From Alphaproteobacteria bacterium HGW-Alphaproteobacteria-13 (GTDB taxonomy: Bacteria; Pseudomonadota; Alphaproteobacteria; Sphingomonadales; Sphingomonadaceae): 8,969 nt of DNA. The stretch spans positions 1 through 8,969 of the forward strand of contig PHEM01000112.1 in assembly GCA_002842935.1 (NCBI GenBank), given 5' to 3'. Both the position numbers and the translations under genes were made by a program. Numbering within the stretch: position 1 is the stretch's first letter; every line of letters starts with the position of its first letter. Shown in pieces: positions 1 through 7,794 of this stretch. The notes beneath the pieces were generated by a model. That model was not told the origin of the DNA, did not search any database, and saw nothing but the letters and a program-made list of their open reading frames with translations.

Positions 1-569
1 TAGGGACCCGCCAGCCCCGCCACACCGCGAATCGCCGAAGCATCGCTGCCTGCGCCGCGCATCCATTGCGGATCGAGCGCCAGCATGACGGCGTTATACG
101 CGCCCGCCGAATGGCCGATCAGCGCGATGCGGCCGGGATCGCCGCCAAAGCTTGCGGCATGGCGCTGCACCCACGCGACCGCCGCCGCGCTGTCCTCCAG
201 AAAATCGGGCCAATGCGCCTTGGGCGCCAGTCGATAGTCGGGAATAGCGACGATAAAGCCCTGCCCCGCAAGCGCGCGGCCGGCGAAGCCGAAATTCCCG
301 CGCGCGCCGCTGTGCCAGCCGCCGCCGTGGAAAAAGACCAGCACGGGCAGCCGGTCGCCTTCGCGCGCGTCGGCGGGCGCCCAGATGTCGAGTTGCCGGC
401 GCGGGCCGTCGCCATAGGGCTGCCCCGTCAGCAGGCGCCGCGCGCCGCCGCCCGGTCCCAGCAGCCGGTCCGCGAGATCGAGCGACTTTGCGCCGCCCTT
501 GACGACCGCCTTCGCGCCGCCGCCGAACAGCAGGAGCAGCAGGATCGCGACGAGCAGGATCTTGATCAA
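1..569 (-). CDS. Alpha/beta hydrolase (carboxylesterase-like), C-terminus cut by window edge
   Basis: I translated the minus strand from a TTG at 569-567. The frame stays open to the window edge, giving 189 codons. Residues 4-15 are a run of hydrophobic residues (ILLVAILLLLLF) after one lysine, which fits a signal peptide or membrane anchor. Then follow HGGGW at 81-85 (oxyanion-hole motif of the HSL/BD-FAE-like esterases), PDYRLAP at 110-116, and the nucleophile elbow GHSAGA at 152-157 with Ser154 as the predicted nucleophile. The acid and histidine of the triad would lie beyond base 1. The TTG start is chosen because GAAGGA sits 6 nt upstream and no ATG or GTG lies in frame near it. Likely role: hydrolysis of a small ester or lipid at or outside the inner membrane; the substrate is unknown. 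It is divergent from the lipid kinase next door. Family is confident, exact function is not. Confidence 0.85.
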   Translation of the reverse strand, partial: MIKILLVAILLLLLFGGGAKAVVKGGAKSLDLADRLLGPGGGARRLLTGQPYGDGPRRQLDIWAPADAREGDRLPVLVFFHGGGWHSGARGNFGFAGRALAGQGFIVAIPDYRLAPKAHWPDFLEDSAAAVAWVQRHAASFGGDPGRIALIGHSAGAYNAVMLALDPQWMRGAGSDASAIRGVAGLAGP

Positions 570-664
570 CGGACGTCCTTCACGGCCCGCCCCTACAGGC
601 CGCCGCGCGCGCGGACAAGCGGCGGCGCGCGGCACCTTTCCCGCTTTCGTGCGTAGCAAGGGCC

Positions 665-1504
665 ATGACTCGCCCTTTCACGCGCCCGGCCCTTGTCTGC
701 AACAGCCAGAGCGGCAGCCACGATCCGGCCATCCTTTCCGCGATCGAAGACATCTGCCGCGCGCAAGGCGCGCCGCTGATCGCCACGTTCATGCTGCCGG
801 ACGACAGCCTGCCGAGCGCGGCGGAACTGCGGCGGCGGGACATCGACCTGCTGATCGTGTGGACCGGCGACGGGACGATCAACGCGGCGGCGCAAGGCGC
901 GGAAGGATGGGCCGGGACCGTGCTGCCGCTGCCCGGCGGGACGCTGAACCTGCTGTCGAAGGCGCTGCACGGCGACCGGCCGGTCCCCGACATCCTGACC
1001 GACGCGCTGGCGGGCAAGGGCCATCGCCGCCCCATCCCGATCATCCGCGCGCCGGACGGCACGGCCTTCGTCACCATCGTCGCCGGACCCGCGACGGAAT
1101 GGGCCGAAATCCGCGAGACGATGCGGCAGGACGGGCTGATCGAGGCGGGCCGCGCCGCGCCCGACGCGCTGGAGGCGATGCTCAATGCACCGGGCGTGCG
1201 CGTGGCGGGACAGGACAAGACCTGGCCCGCGATCGTCCTGACCCCGACCGAGGCGGGGCTGCGCGCCGACGGCATATGGGCCGAAGGCGCCGCCGACATG
1301 CTGCGCCACGGCCTCGCGTGGCTAAACGGCGATTTCCGCGACGGGCCGAGCGAGGAAATCGCGCGCGGCGAGACGATCATCCTCGAAAGCGACGCCCCGA
1401 TCCGCCTCGACTATGACGGCGAACTGGCTGAAACGCCTTCGCCGGCGCGCTTCGCGATCGGGATGAGTGCGGTCGATTTCATGGCGACGGTGGATCAAAT
1501 ATAA
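665..1504 (+). CDS. Diacylglycerol kinase-family lipid kinase
   Basis: A 279-residue protein with the diacylglycerol kinase catalytic fold, which uses ATP to phosphorylate a lipid hydroxyl such as diacylglycerol or a sphingoid base. Visible motifs are an N-terminal strand and turn (ALVCNSQSGSHD, 9-20), the nucleotide-binding TGDGTINAAAQG at 67-78, PLPGGTLNLLSKAL at 88-101, and a C-terminal YDGE at 250-253 that matches the conserved DGE of the C-terminal beta domain. The first glycine of the usual GGDGT is Thr67 here. Length is close to the bacterial YegS/DgkB size. No signal peptide or membrane segment is seen, so it is probably cytosolic or peripheral. The start ATG has AAGGG only 2 nt upstream, a tight spacing, but later in-frame ATGs would cut into the first strand. 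It ends convergently with pckA. The true lipid substrate cannot be read from the sequence. Confidence 0.85.
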   Translation: MTRPFTRPALVCNSQSGSHDPAILSAIEDICRAQGAPLIATFMLPDDSLPSAAELRRRDIDLLIVWTGDGTINAAAQGAEGWAGTVLPLPGGTLNLLSKALHGDRPVPDILTDALAGKGHRRPIPIIRAPDGTAFVTIVAGPATEWAEIRETMRQDGLIEAGRAAPDALEAMLNAPGVRVAGQDKTWPAIVLTPTEAGLRADGIWAEGAADMLRHGLAWLNGDFRDGPSEEIARGETIILESDAPIRLDYDGELAETPSPARFAIGMSAVDFMATVDQI

Positions 1505-1520
1505 GGCGATTATATCGCTT

Positions 1521-1660
1521 GCAAATATTCCTCCCCGGAACGGGGAGGTGGCAGCCCGCAGGGCTGACGGAGGGGCCGAAACCTCTCGACCTGACGCACC
1601 GTTTCGACCCCTCCACCGCCTTCGGCGGTCCCCCTCCCCGTTCCGGGGAGGAACTTTGCT
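1521..1660. repeat. Symmetric mosaic of hairpins, REP-like palindromic element
   Basis: The convergent gap between the lipid kinase and pckA holds a nested inverted repeat. The arms at 1530-1548 and 1633-1651 are identical 19-mers in inverted orientation. Each is itself a hairpin (CCTCCCCG, 3-nt loop, CGGGGAGG). Inside them lie two smaller hairpins, CAGCCC/GGGCTG at 1552-1566 and ACCGCC/GGCGGT at 1615-1629. A central stem pairs 1569-1582 with 1601-1614 (13 of 14 positions), leaving an 18-nt loop. Weak symmetry extends outward to GCAAA at 1521 and TTTGC at 1655-1659. From memory, similar CCTCCCC...GGGGAGG mosaics are common between genes in sphingomonad genomes; that is recall, not a search. 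It may act as a bidirectional transcription block or RNA-stability element. Confidence 0.8.
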
Positions 1661-1677
1661 GCTTGTTTTTGTAAAGG

Positions 1678-1694
1678 TATATTCCCCAAATATA
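1678..1694. repeat. Short AT-rich inverted repeat
   Basis: TATATT and AATATA are separated by a 5-base CCCCA loop. This AT-rich patch lies between the large hairpin mosaic and the GC hairpin downstream of pckA. On the minus strand it supplies the AU-rich tract that follows the presumed pckA terminator stem. Independent function is uncertain. Confidence 0.3.
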
Positions 1695-1718
1695 TAGCCC
1701 CTCCCCTTCGGGGGAGGG
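1691..1718 (-). terminator. pckA: Candidate terminator hairpin downstream of pckA
   Basis: CCCTCCCC (1699-1706) and GGGGAGGG (1711-1718) form an 8-bp GC stem with a 4-base loop, 14 bases after the pckA stop codon. On the minus strand the stem is followed by GCTATATATTTGGGG. That is AU-rich but not a clean U run, so intrinsic termination is plausible and not certain. On the plus strand the loop reads UUCG closed by C-G, a very stable tetraloop, so it could also stop or stabilise transcripts coming from the lipid kinase gene. Confidence 0.5.
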
Positions 1719-1732
1719 AGTTGCGGTTCCAA

Positions 1733-3334
<1,602 letters not shown>

Positions 3335-3587
3335 CTCAATGCCTTTCCCATGCCGGTCGGCCGACCTTATGCATACCTATGCAATGCCCGCCGAGCGAAA
3401 GGGCAGGCCCGCATCTGCAATGGGTGCCGACGGCGACGTCGATTCCGTAGATCGCAGCCGCGTTAGCGGCGATGTCCCCCAAGGTCAAAAGATTAACGCG
3501 CGCCTGTGCGATCTTTGCGCCGCATCGCGGTTGTCGCCGCGCGGCGGATCGGCTAATCGCATCGCGGGTCCGCCCAATGGAAAGAGC
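3335..3587. promoter_or_regulatory. Divergent pckA/chvI upstream region
   Basis: These 253 bases separate two divergently transcribed genes and hold no credible coding region, so both promoters should lie here. On the plus strand TTGTCG at 3531-3536 and TAATCG at 3554-3559 are 17 bp apart, a possible but weak sigma-70-like promoter for chvI. AAAGAG just before the ATG at 3588 serves as ribosome binding site. A small hairpin (GCCGC, GTTA loop, GCGGC) lies at 3457-3470. Near pckA are the two palindromes listed separately. I could not find a convincing -35/-10 pair for pckA. The position between a response regulator gene and a gluconeogenic gene makes it a likely site for ChvI autoregulation. 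Confidence 0.55.
3355..3383. promoter_or_regulatory. Adjacent palindromes, possible operator for pckA
   Basis: GGTCGGCCGACC at 3355-3366 is a perfect 12-bp palindrome. Three bases away, TGCAT-ACCT-ATGCA at 3370-3383 is a perfect 5+5 inverted repeat. They lie 21 to 49 bp upstream of the pckA ATG, where a repressor or activator operator or the 5' leader would be. The TGCAT repeat stands out because it is AT-rich in a very GC-rich surround. The protein that might bind is unknown. Confidence 0.35.
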
Positions 3588-4298
3588 ATGACGGCAACCA
3601 TCGCGCTGGTCGACGACGACCGCAATATCCTGCAATCCCTGTCGATCGCGCTTCAGGCCGAGGGGTTCGTCACGCGCGTCTATTCGGACGGCGAGGCGGC
3701 GCTGAAGCCGCTGATCGACAATCCGCCCGACCTCGCCGTGTTCGACGTCAAGATGCCGCGCATGGACGGGCTGGAACTGCTGCGCCGCCTGCGCGAGAAA
3801 AGCCAGCTTCCCGTCATCTTCCTGACCAGCAAGGATGACGAGATCGACGAGGCGCTGGGCCTGGCGATGGGCGCCGACGACTATATCGCCAAACCCTTTT
3901 CGCAGCGGCTGGTGATCGCGCGCATCCGCGCCATCCTGCGCCGCGTCGAACTGAACCGCGCCGCGCCGGACGCGGACGCGGAACCTGTCGCCGAACCGAT
4001 CAGCCGGGGGCGGCTGACCATGGACCCCGCGCGCCACAAGGTGAGCTGGGATGGCAAGGACGTCACGCTGACCGTCACCGAATTCCTGATCCTGGAAACG
4101 CTGGCGTCGCGGCCCGGCATCGTGCGCAGCCGCAACCAGTTGATGGACGCCGCCTATCAGGACGATGTCTATATCGACGACCGCACCATCGACAGCCACA
4201 TCAAGCGCCTGCGCCGCAAGTTCCGCGAGGCCGATCCCGAATTCGACGCGATCGCGACGCTTTACGGCGCGGGCTACCGCTTTTCCGATGATGGTTGA
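3588..4298 (+). CDS. chvI: Response regulator ChvI, OmpR family
   Basis: A 236-residue two-component response regulator that binds DNA once phosphorylated by ChvG. The receiver domain (about 3-118) has the acidic pocket D9-D10, phospho-acceptor D53 within VFDVKMPRMDG, T80 and K102 in AKPF. After a linker (about 121-138, PDADAEPVAEP) comes an OmpR/PhoB winged helix (about 139-234) with recognition helix DDRTIDSHIKRLRRKF at 197-212 and the wing YGAGYRF at 226-232. The frame is open far upstream into antisense pckA, but the ATG at 3588 is the right start: it has GGAAAGAG upstream and opens exactly at the receiver's first strand (ATIALVDDD). The gene overlaps chvG by 8 bp. The family controls envelope, exopolysaccharide and acid-stress genes in Rhizobiales and Caulobacter. 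The ChvI assignment rests on sequence plus the chvG-hprK-pckA neighbourhood. Confidence 0.95.
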   Translation: MTATIALVDDDRNILQSLSIALQAEGFVTRVYSDGEAALKPLIDNPPDLAVFDVKMPRMDGLELLRRLREKSQLPVIFLTSKDDEIDEALGLAMGADDYIAKPFSQRLVIARIRAILRRVELNRAAPDADAEPVAEPISRGRLTMDPARHKVSWDGKDVTLTVTEFLILETLASRPGIVRSRNQLMDAAYQDDVYIDDRTIDSHIKRLRRKFREADPEFDAIATLYGAGYRFSDDG

Positions 4299-5889
4299 CG
4301 CCGCCGCCGATCAGGAAGAAGCGCCGCTGGTCTGGTCGGCGCGCTGGTCGCTGACCACGCGCATCCTGATCGTCAACCTCCTCGCCGTGCTGCTGCTGGG
4401 CGGCGGCTTCTTCTATCTCGACACCTATCGCAGCCGGCTGGTCGACACGCGTATCGCGGTGATGGAGGACCAGATGGCGATGCTCGACAGCGCGCTGGAG
4501 GCGGCGCGGCCCGACCAGCGCCAGCGGCTGATCGACGAGTTCACGCGCGCGACCGAATCGCGGCTGCGCTTCTATGCCCCCGACGGGCCACGCCTGTCGG
4601 ACAGCTTCGAACAGGGACCGCCGACCTACACGCTGCTCGACCCCGATCTGCAACCGTGGAAGCGCGACGTCGCGCGCGCGATGGACCGGGGCATCGACTG
4701 GATCGTCGGCGCGCCCGCCTATCCGGACTTCGAAGAGCCGGAGACCGACCGCGCCGACGCCTGGCCCGAAGTCGTCGAAACCCGGCGCACCGGACAGGCC
4801 GCCACGCGCTTCCGCTACGCGCCTGAGCGCACGCCGCTACTCAGCACGGCGCGGCAGGTCGACCTCGAAACGCCGCAGGTCATGCTGATGACCGTCAACG
4901 CGCGCGACATCACGCGCACGGTGCGCGCCGAGCGTTTCCGGCTGGCGATCGTCGTCGCGGTCGTGGTGATCGCGTCGGTGCTGTTGTCGCTGTTCCTCGC
5001 GCGCACCATCGTCCGCCCGCTGCGCCGCCTGGCCCGCGCCGCCGTGCGCGTCCGGCTGGGCCGCGCGCGCGAAGTCGTCGTCCCGCGCCTGCCGAGCCGC
5101 CGCGACGAGATCGGCACGCTGGCGCGCGCGCTGTCCGATATGACGCAAGCCCTTCGCGAACGCATCGACGCGGGCGAGCATTTCGCCGCCGACGTGACGC
5201 ACGAACTGAAGAATCCCATCGCCTCCGTACGGTCCGCGATCGAAGGGCTGGGCCGCGTCATGAGCGACGAACAGCGCGCGCAGTTGCTCGCCATCGCCGA
5301 CGAGGATGTGCGGCGGCTCGACCGGCTGGTCACCGACATCAGCGACGCGAGCCGCATCGACGCCCAATTGTCGCGCACCCTGTTCGAGCCGATCGACCTG
5401 GGGCTGATGATCGAATCGATGCTCGCGGGACGCGCCGCGCGGGCCAGATCGGGAGAAGAACGGGGCGCGGACAGCCCGCGCATCGCCTTTGCCCGCCCGC
5501 GCAAGGGGACGACGATGGTGATGGGCGACGGCTACCGGCTGGAGCGCGCGATCGACAATGTCATCGACAATGCGATCAGCTTCTCGCCCGCGGGCGGTCT
5601 CGTCTGCATCGCCGCGACGCGGCTGGGCGACGAAGTGCATTTGCGCGTCGACGACGACGGTCCCGGCATCGACCCCGCGCAGCGCGAGGCGATCTTCCGC
5701 CGTTTCCACAGCGAACGGTCGCAGGGCGAGGCCTTTGGCCGCCACAGCGGACTGGGCCTCGCCATCGCGCGCACGATCGTCGAGGGCCACGGCGGCACCA
5801 TCGCCGCGCGCGACCGCGAGGACGGGCAGCGCGGCGCGAGCCTGCTGATCACGCTCCCCGCGCGCGAGGGGCATGAAGCGTCGGCCTGA
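4291..5889 (+). CDS. chvG: Sensor histidine kinase ChvG
   Basis: A 532-residue inner-membrane sensor kinase, partner of ChvI. A cytoplasmic N-terminus (1-22) leads to a transmembrane helix (about 23-43), a periplasmic sensor region (about 44-217), a second helix (about 218-238), HAMP (about 239-291), then the dimerisation domain with FAADVTHELKNPIAS at 298-312 (phospho-acceptor H304). The ATPase domain shows the N box NVIDNAISFSP (423-433), G1 DDDGPGI (454-460) and G2 GLGLAI (487-492). All catalytic motifs are intact. The start is ATG 4291 or the adjacent in-frame ATG 4288; there is no strong Shine-Dalgarno, so translation is probably coupled to chvI, which ends at 4298. An 80-bp gap separates it from hprK, so readthrough into the PTS genes is likely. 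The signal is unknown here; in relatives it is acid or cell-wall stress, and in some rhizobia the protein ExoR restrains it. Confidence 0.95.
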   Translation: MVDAAADQEEAPLVWSARWSLTTRILIVNLLAVLLLGGGFFYLDTYRSRLVDTRIAVMEDQMAMLDSALEAARPDQRQRLIDEFTRATESRLRFYAPDGPRLSDSFEQGPPTYTLLDPDLQPWKRDVARAMDRGIDWIVGAPAYPDFEEPETDRADAWPEVVETRRTGQAATRFRYAPERTPLLSTARQVDLETPQVMLMTVNARDITRTVRAERFRLAIVVAVVVIASVLLSLFLARTIVRPLRRLARAAVRVRLGRAREVVVPRLPSRRDEIGTLARALSDMTQALRERIDAGEHFAADVTHELKNPIASVRSAIEGLGRVMSDEQRAQLLAIADEDVRRLDRLVTDISDASRIDAQLSRTLFEPIDLGLMIESMLAGRAARARSGEERGADSPRIAFARPRKGTTMVMGDGYRLERAIDNVIDNAISFSPAGGLVCIAATRLGDEVHLRVDDDGPGIDPAQREAIFRRFHSERSQGEAFGRHSGLGLAIARTIVEGHGGTIAARDREDGQRGASLLITLPAREGHEASA

Positions 5890-5969
5890 GACGCGAAACA
5901 AATCGATCACATCCCCCCGCCCCGGTTTGCCGCCTTGCGGCCCCGCGCCGTCGCCGGTAGGCTGGCCTG

Positions 5970-6416
5970 ATGCCTGCGCGTCCGACCGAATCCGAAATCC
6001 ACAACATCCACGCTAGCTGCGTCGCGGCGGCGGAAGGCGGCGTGCTGATTCTGGGCGCGTCGGGGCAAGGCAAGTCCGACCTTGCGCTGCGGCTGATCGA
6101 CCGGGGCGCGCGGCTGGTCGCCGACGACCGCTGCGACGTCTGGCACGCGGACGGCGCGCTGTGGTGCCGCCCGCCCGAAGCGCTGGCGGGCAGGATCGAA
6201 GTGCGCGGCATCGGCATCGTCGAGCGGCCGTGGACCGCGCCCGCGCCGCTCACGCTCGCGGTGCGGCTGGCCGAGCGCTATGACCGCATGCCCGCCGCGA
6301 ACGAAGTGGAGATGGTCGCGGGCCACGCGCTGCCCGCGCTGCGCCTGTCCGCCTTTGAGGCGTCGGCGCCGATCAAGGTGATGATCGCGCTCGAACGGCT
6401 GGCGGCGGCGGCATGA
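5970..6416 (+). CDS. hprK: HPr kinase/phosphorylase, short alphaproteobacterial form
   Basis: A 148-residue protein containing only the catalytic C-terminal domain of HprK, which phosphorylates a serine of HPr with ATP and can reverse the reaction. Motifs in order: HASCV at 14-18 with the conserved histidine before the P-loop, Walker A GASGQGKSDLAL at 29-40, the acidic pair VADD at 50-53, and the family signature EVRGIGIVE at 77-85. The roughly 130-residue N-terminal domain of Firmicutes HprK is absent, as is normal in alphaproteobacteria. Start ATG 5970 has only a weak Shine-Dalgarno, but it opens directly into the domain. Its stop overlaps the rapZ start (ATGA), implying coupled translation. 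Its substrate HPr is encoded three genes downstream and carries the expected serine. It is likely co-transcribed with chvIG. Confidence 0.93.
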   Translation: MPARPTESEIHNIHASCVAAAEGGVLILGASGQGKSDLALRLIDRGARLVADDRCDVWHADGALWCRPPEALAGRIEVRGIGIVERPWTAPAPLTLAVRLAERYDRMPAANEVEMVAGHALPALRLSAFEASAPIKVMIALERLAAAA

Positions 6417-7351
6417 CGGACGGAACGGACCCGCGCCTGCTGCTCGTCACCGGCCTGTCGGGCGCGGGCAAGTCGACCGTGCTCAAGGTGCTGGAGGACC
6501 TGGGCTGGGAAGTCGTCGACAATCTGCCGCTGGCGCTGCTCGACGCGCTGATCGAGGCGCCCGCGCGGCGGCGCGAGGCGAACCGGCCGATCGCGGTCGG
6601 CATCGACAGCCGCAGCCGCGGTTTCCGCCCCGCCCTGCTCGTCCGTCGCATCAAGGAAATGCGCGAAAGCCAGGACCGCGACATCCAGACCCTGTTCCTC
6701 GACTGCGCGGGCGCCGAGCTGGAACGCCGCTTTTCGGAGACGCGCCGCCGTCACCCGATGGCCGAGGATCGCCCCGCCGCCGACGGCATCGCGCGCGAGC
6801 GCGAGATGATGGACCCGCTGCGCCGCTGGGCCGAGCATGTCATCGACACCACCAATTATTCCAGCAACGACTTGCAGCAGGAAGTGCGGCAGCGCTTCGG
6901 CGGCAGCGAGGGGCGCGAGCCGGTGCTGAACATCCTGAGCTTCGGCTTCGCGCGCGGGCTGCCGCGCAATGCCGATCTGGTGTTCGACATGCGCTACCTG
7001 CGCAATCCGCACTGGGACGCGGCGCTGCGCCCCGGCACGGGGCTGGACGCCGACGTCGCCGCCTATGGCGCGTCCGACCCCGCCTATGAGGCGACGGTCG
7101 CGCAGATCGAATCGCTGCTGCTGGCGCTGCTGCCGCGCTACCGTGCCGAGGGGAAAAGCTATGTCACCGTCGCTTTCGGCTGCACGGGCGGGCGCCACCG
7201 ATCGGTCCATGTCGCCGACCGCGTCGCGCGGACGCTGCGCGCGGCGGGGCACGAGCCGACCGTCACGCACCGCAACCTTGACTCCGCCCCGCAAGATGGG
7301 CTTGAGGGCAAGCCGCCGGCCGCACCTTCCGCATCCGGCGGACAAGCATAA
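6413..7351 (+). CDS. rapZ: RapZ-family nucleotide-binding protein (RNase adapter RapZ)
   Basis: A 312-residue member of the RapZ/YvcJ family. The N-terminal P-loop domain shows VTGLSGAGKST (12-22), then DNLP (36-39) and DSRSRG (65-70). The C-terminal domain carries the family's long conserved block SFGFARGLPRNADLVFDMRY (176-195), NPHW at 198-201, and GCTGGRHRSV (256-265), the region that in E. coli RapZ belongs to the RNA- and amino-sugar-phosphate-binding half. In E. coli RapZ guides RNase E to the small RNA GlmZ; the role in alphaproteobacteria is not established, so the name is by homology. The last 20 or so residues after HRNL (286-289) are a Pro/Ala/Gly-rich tail that looks disordered. 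It starts inside the hprK stop codon (4-bp overlap) and ends 14 bp before the EIIA gene, so it belongs to the PTS transcription unit. Confidence 0.93.
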   Translation: MTDGTDPRLLLVTGLSGAGKSTVLKVLEDLGWEVVDNLPLALLDALIEAPARRREANRPIAVGIDSRSRGFRPALLVRRIKEMRESQDRDIQTLFLDCAGAELERRFSETRRRHPMAEDRPAADGIAREREMMDPLRRWAEHVIDTTNYSSNDLQQEVRQRFGGSEGREPVLNILSFGFARGLPRNADLVFDMRYLRNPHWDAALRPGTGLDADVAAYGASDPAYEATVAQIESLLLALLPRYRAEGKSYVTVAFGCTGGRHRSVHVADRVARTLRAAGHEPTVTHRNLDSAPQDGLEGKPPAAPSASGGQA

Positions 7352-7365
7352 GGGTCGTCGATTCC

Positions 7366-7794
7366 ATGCCCACCGATAAAGCGCCGCCGCTGCTTGGACT
7401 GGTCCTCGTCACCCATGGCCGGCTGGCCGAGGAAATGGTCACGGCGATGGAGCATGTCGTCGGCCCGCAGCGCGCGATCGCGACCGTCTGCATCGGTCCC
7501 AACGACAATATGGAGATGCGCCGCAAGGAAATCGCCGAGGCGATCCGCACGGTGGACGAAGGGCGCGGCGTCGTCATGCTGACCGACCTGTTCGGCGGCA
7601 CGCCGTCGAACCTCGCCATCAGCCTGCTGGAAAGCGGACGGACCGAAGTGATCGCGGGCGTCAACCTGCCGATGCTGATCCGGCTGGAAAGCGCGCGCAA
7701 GACGATGGACTTGCGCGCCGCGGCCAGCGCAGCGAAGGAAGCCGGCCAGAAATATATTTCGGTCGCATCGGAAATGCTGGGAGTGGGACCGTGA
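7366..7794 (+). CDS. manX: PTS mannose-family EIIA component
   Basis: A 142-residue stand-alone EIIA of the mannose family. It accepts a phosphate from HPr on His17 (VTHG, 15-18). The conserved DLFGGTPSN at 74-82 supplies the aspartate next to the active histidine, and GVNLPML at 98-104 is the other family signature. No EIIB, EIIC or EIID domain is attached or adjacent, so this is a regulatory output protein and not part of a sugar transporter. It is cytosolic. AAGGG overlapping the rapZ stop lies 11 nt before the ATG. The stop overlaps the HPr start (GTGA). In related bacteria this protein is called EIIA-Man, ManX or PtsM; its target here is unknown, and ChvG/ChvI has been proposed as a PTS-linked partner in rhizobia and Brucella. 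Confidence 0.95.
   Translation: MPTDKAPPLLGLVLVTHGRLAEEMVTAMEHVVGPQRAIATVCIGPNDNMEMRRKEIAEAIRTVDEGRGVVMLTDLFGGTPSNLAISLLESGRTEVIAGVNLPMLIRLESARKTMDLRAAASAAKEAGQKYISVASEMLGVGP

Noticed and set aside
602..633. 9-bp GCCGCGCGC/GCGCGCGGC stem in the gap between the hydrolase and lipid kinase genes
   Set aside because: Alternating GC stretches make such stems easily by chance at this base composition; no terminator or known regulatory context.
4165..4290. Upstream extension of the chvG frame by about 42 codons
   Set aside because: The extension lies inside chvI in another frame, is Ser/Thr/Ala-rich without a motif, and ChvG begins naturally at 4288 or 4291.
4837..5910. Long open frame antisense to chvG (about 357 codons)
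   Set aside because: It lacks any recognisable motif, is rich in Arg, Ala, Asp and Gln as expected from the complement of high-GC codons, and lies opposite a gene with complete kinase motifs.
5929..5941. Small GCCGC-CTT-GCGGC hairpin in the chvG-hprK gap as a terminator
   Set aside because: Only 5 bp of stem and no U run; too weak to argue for a transcript end between chvG and hprK.
6278..7345. Long open frame antisense to rapZ (about 355 codons)
   Set aside because: Shadow frame in GC-rich DNA; the opposite strand encodes intact RapZ motifs along the same stretch.
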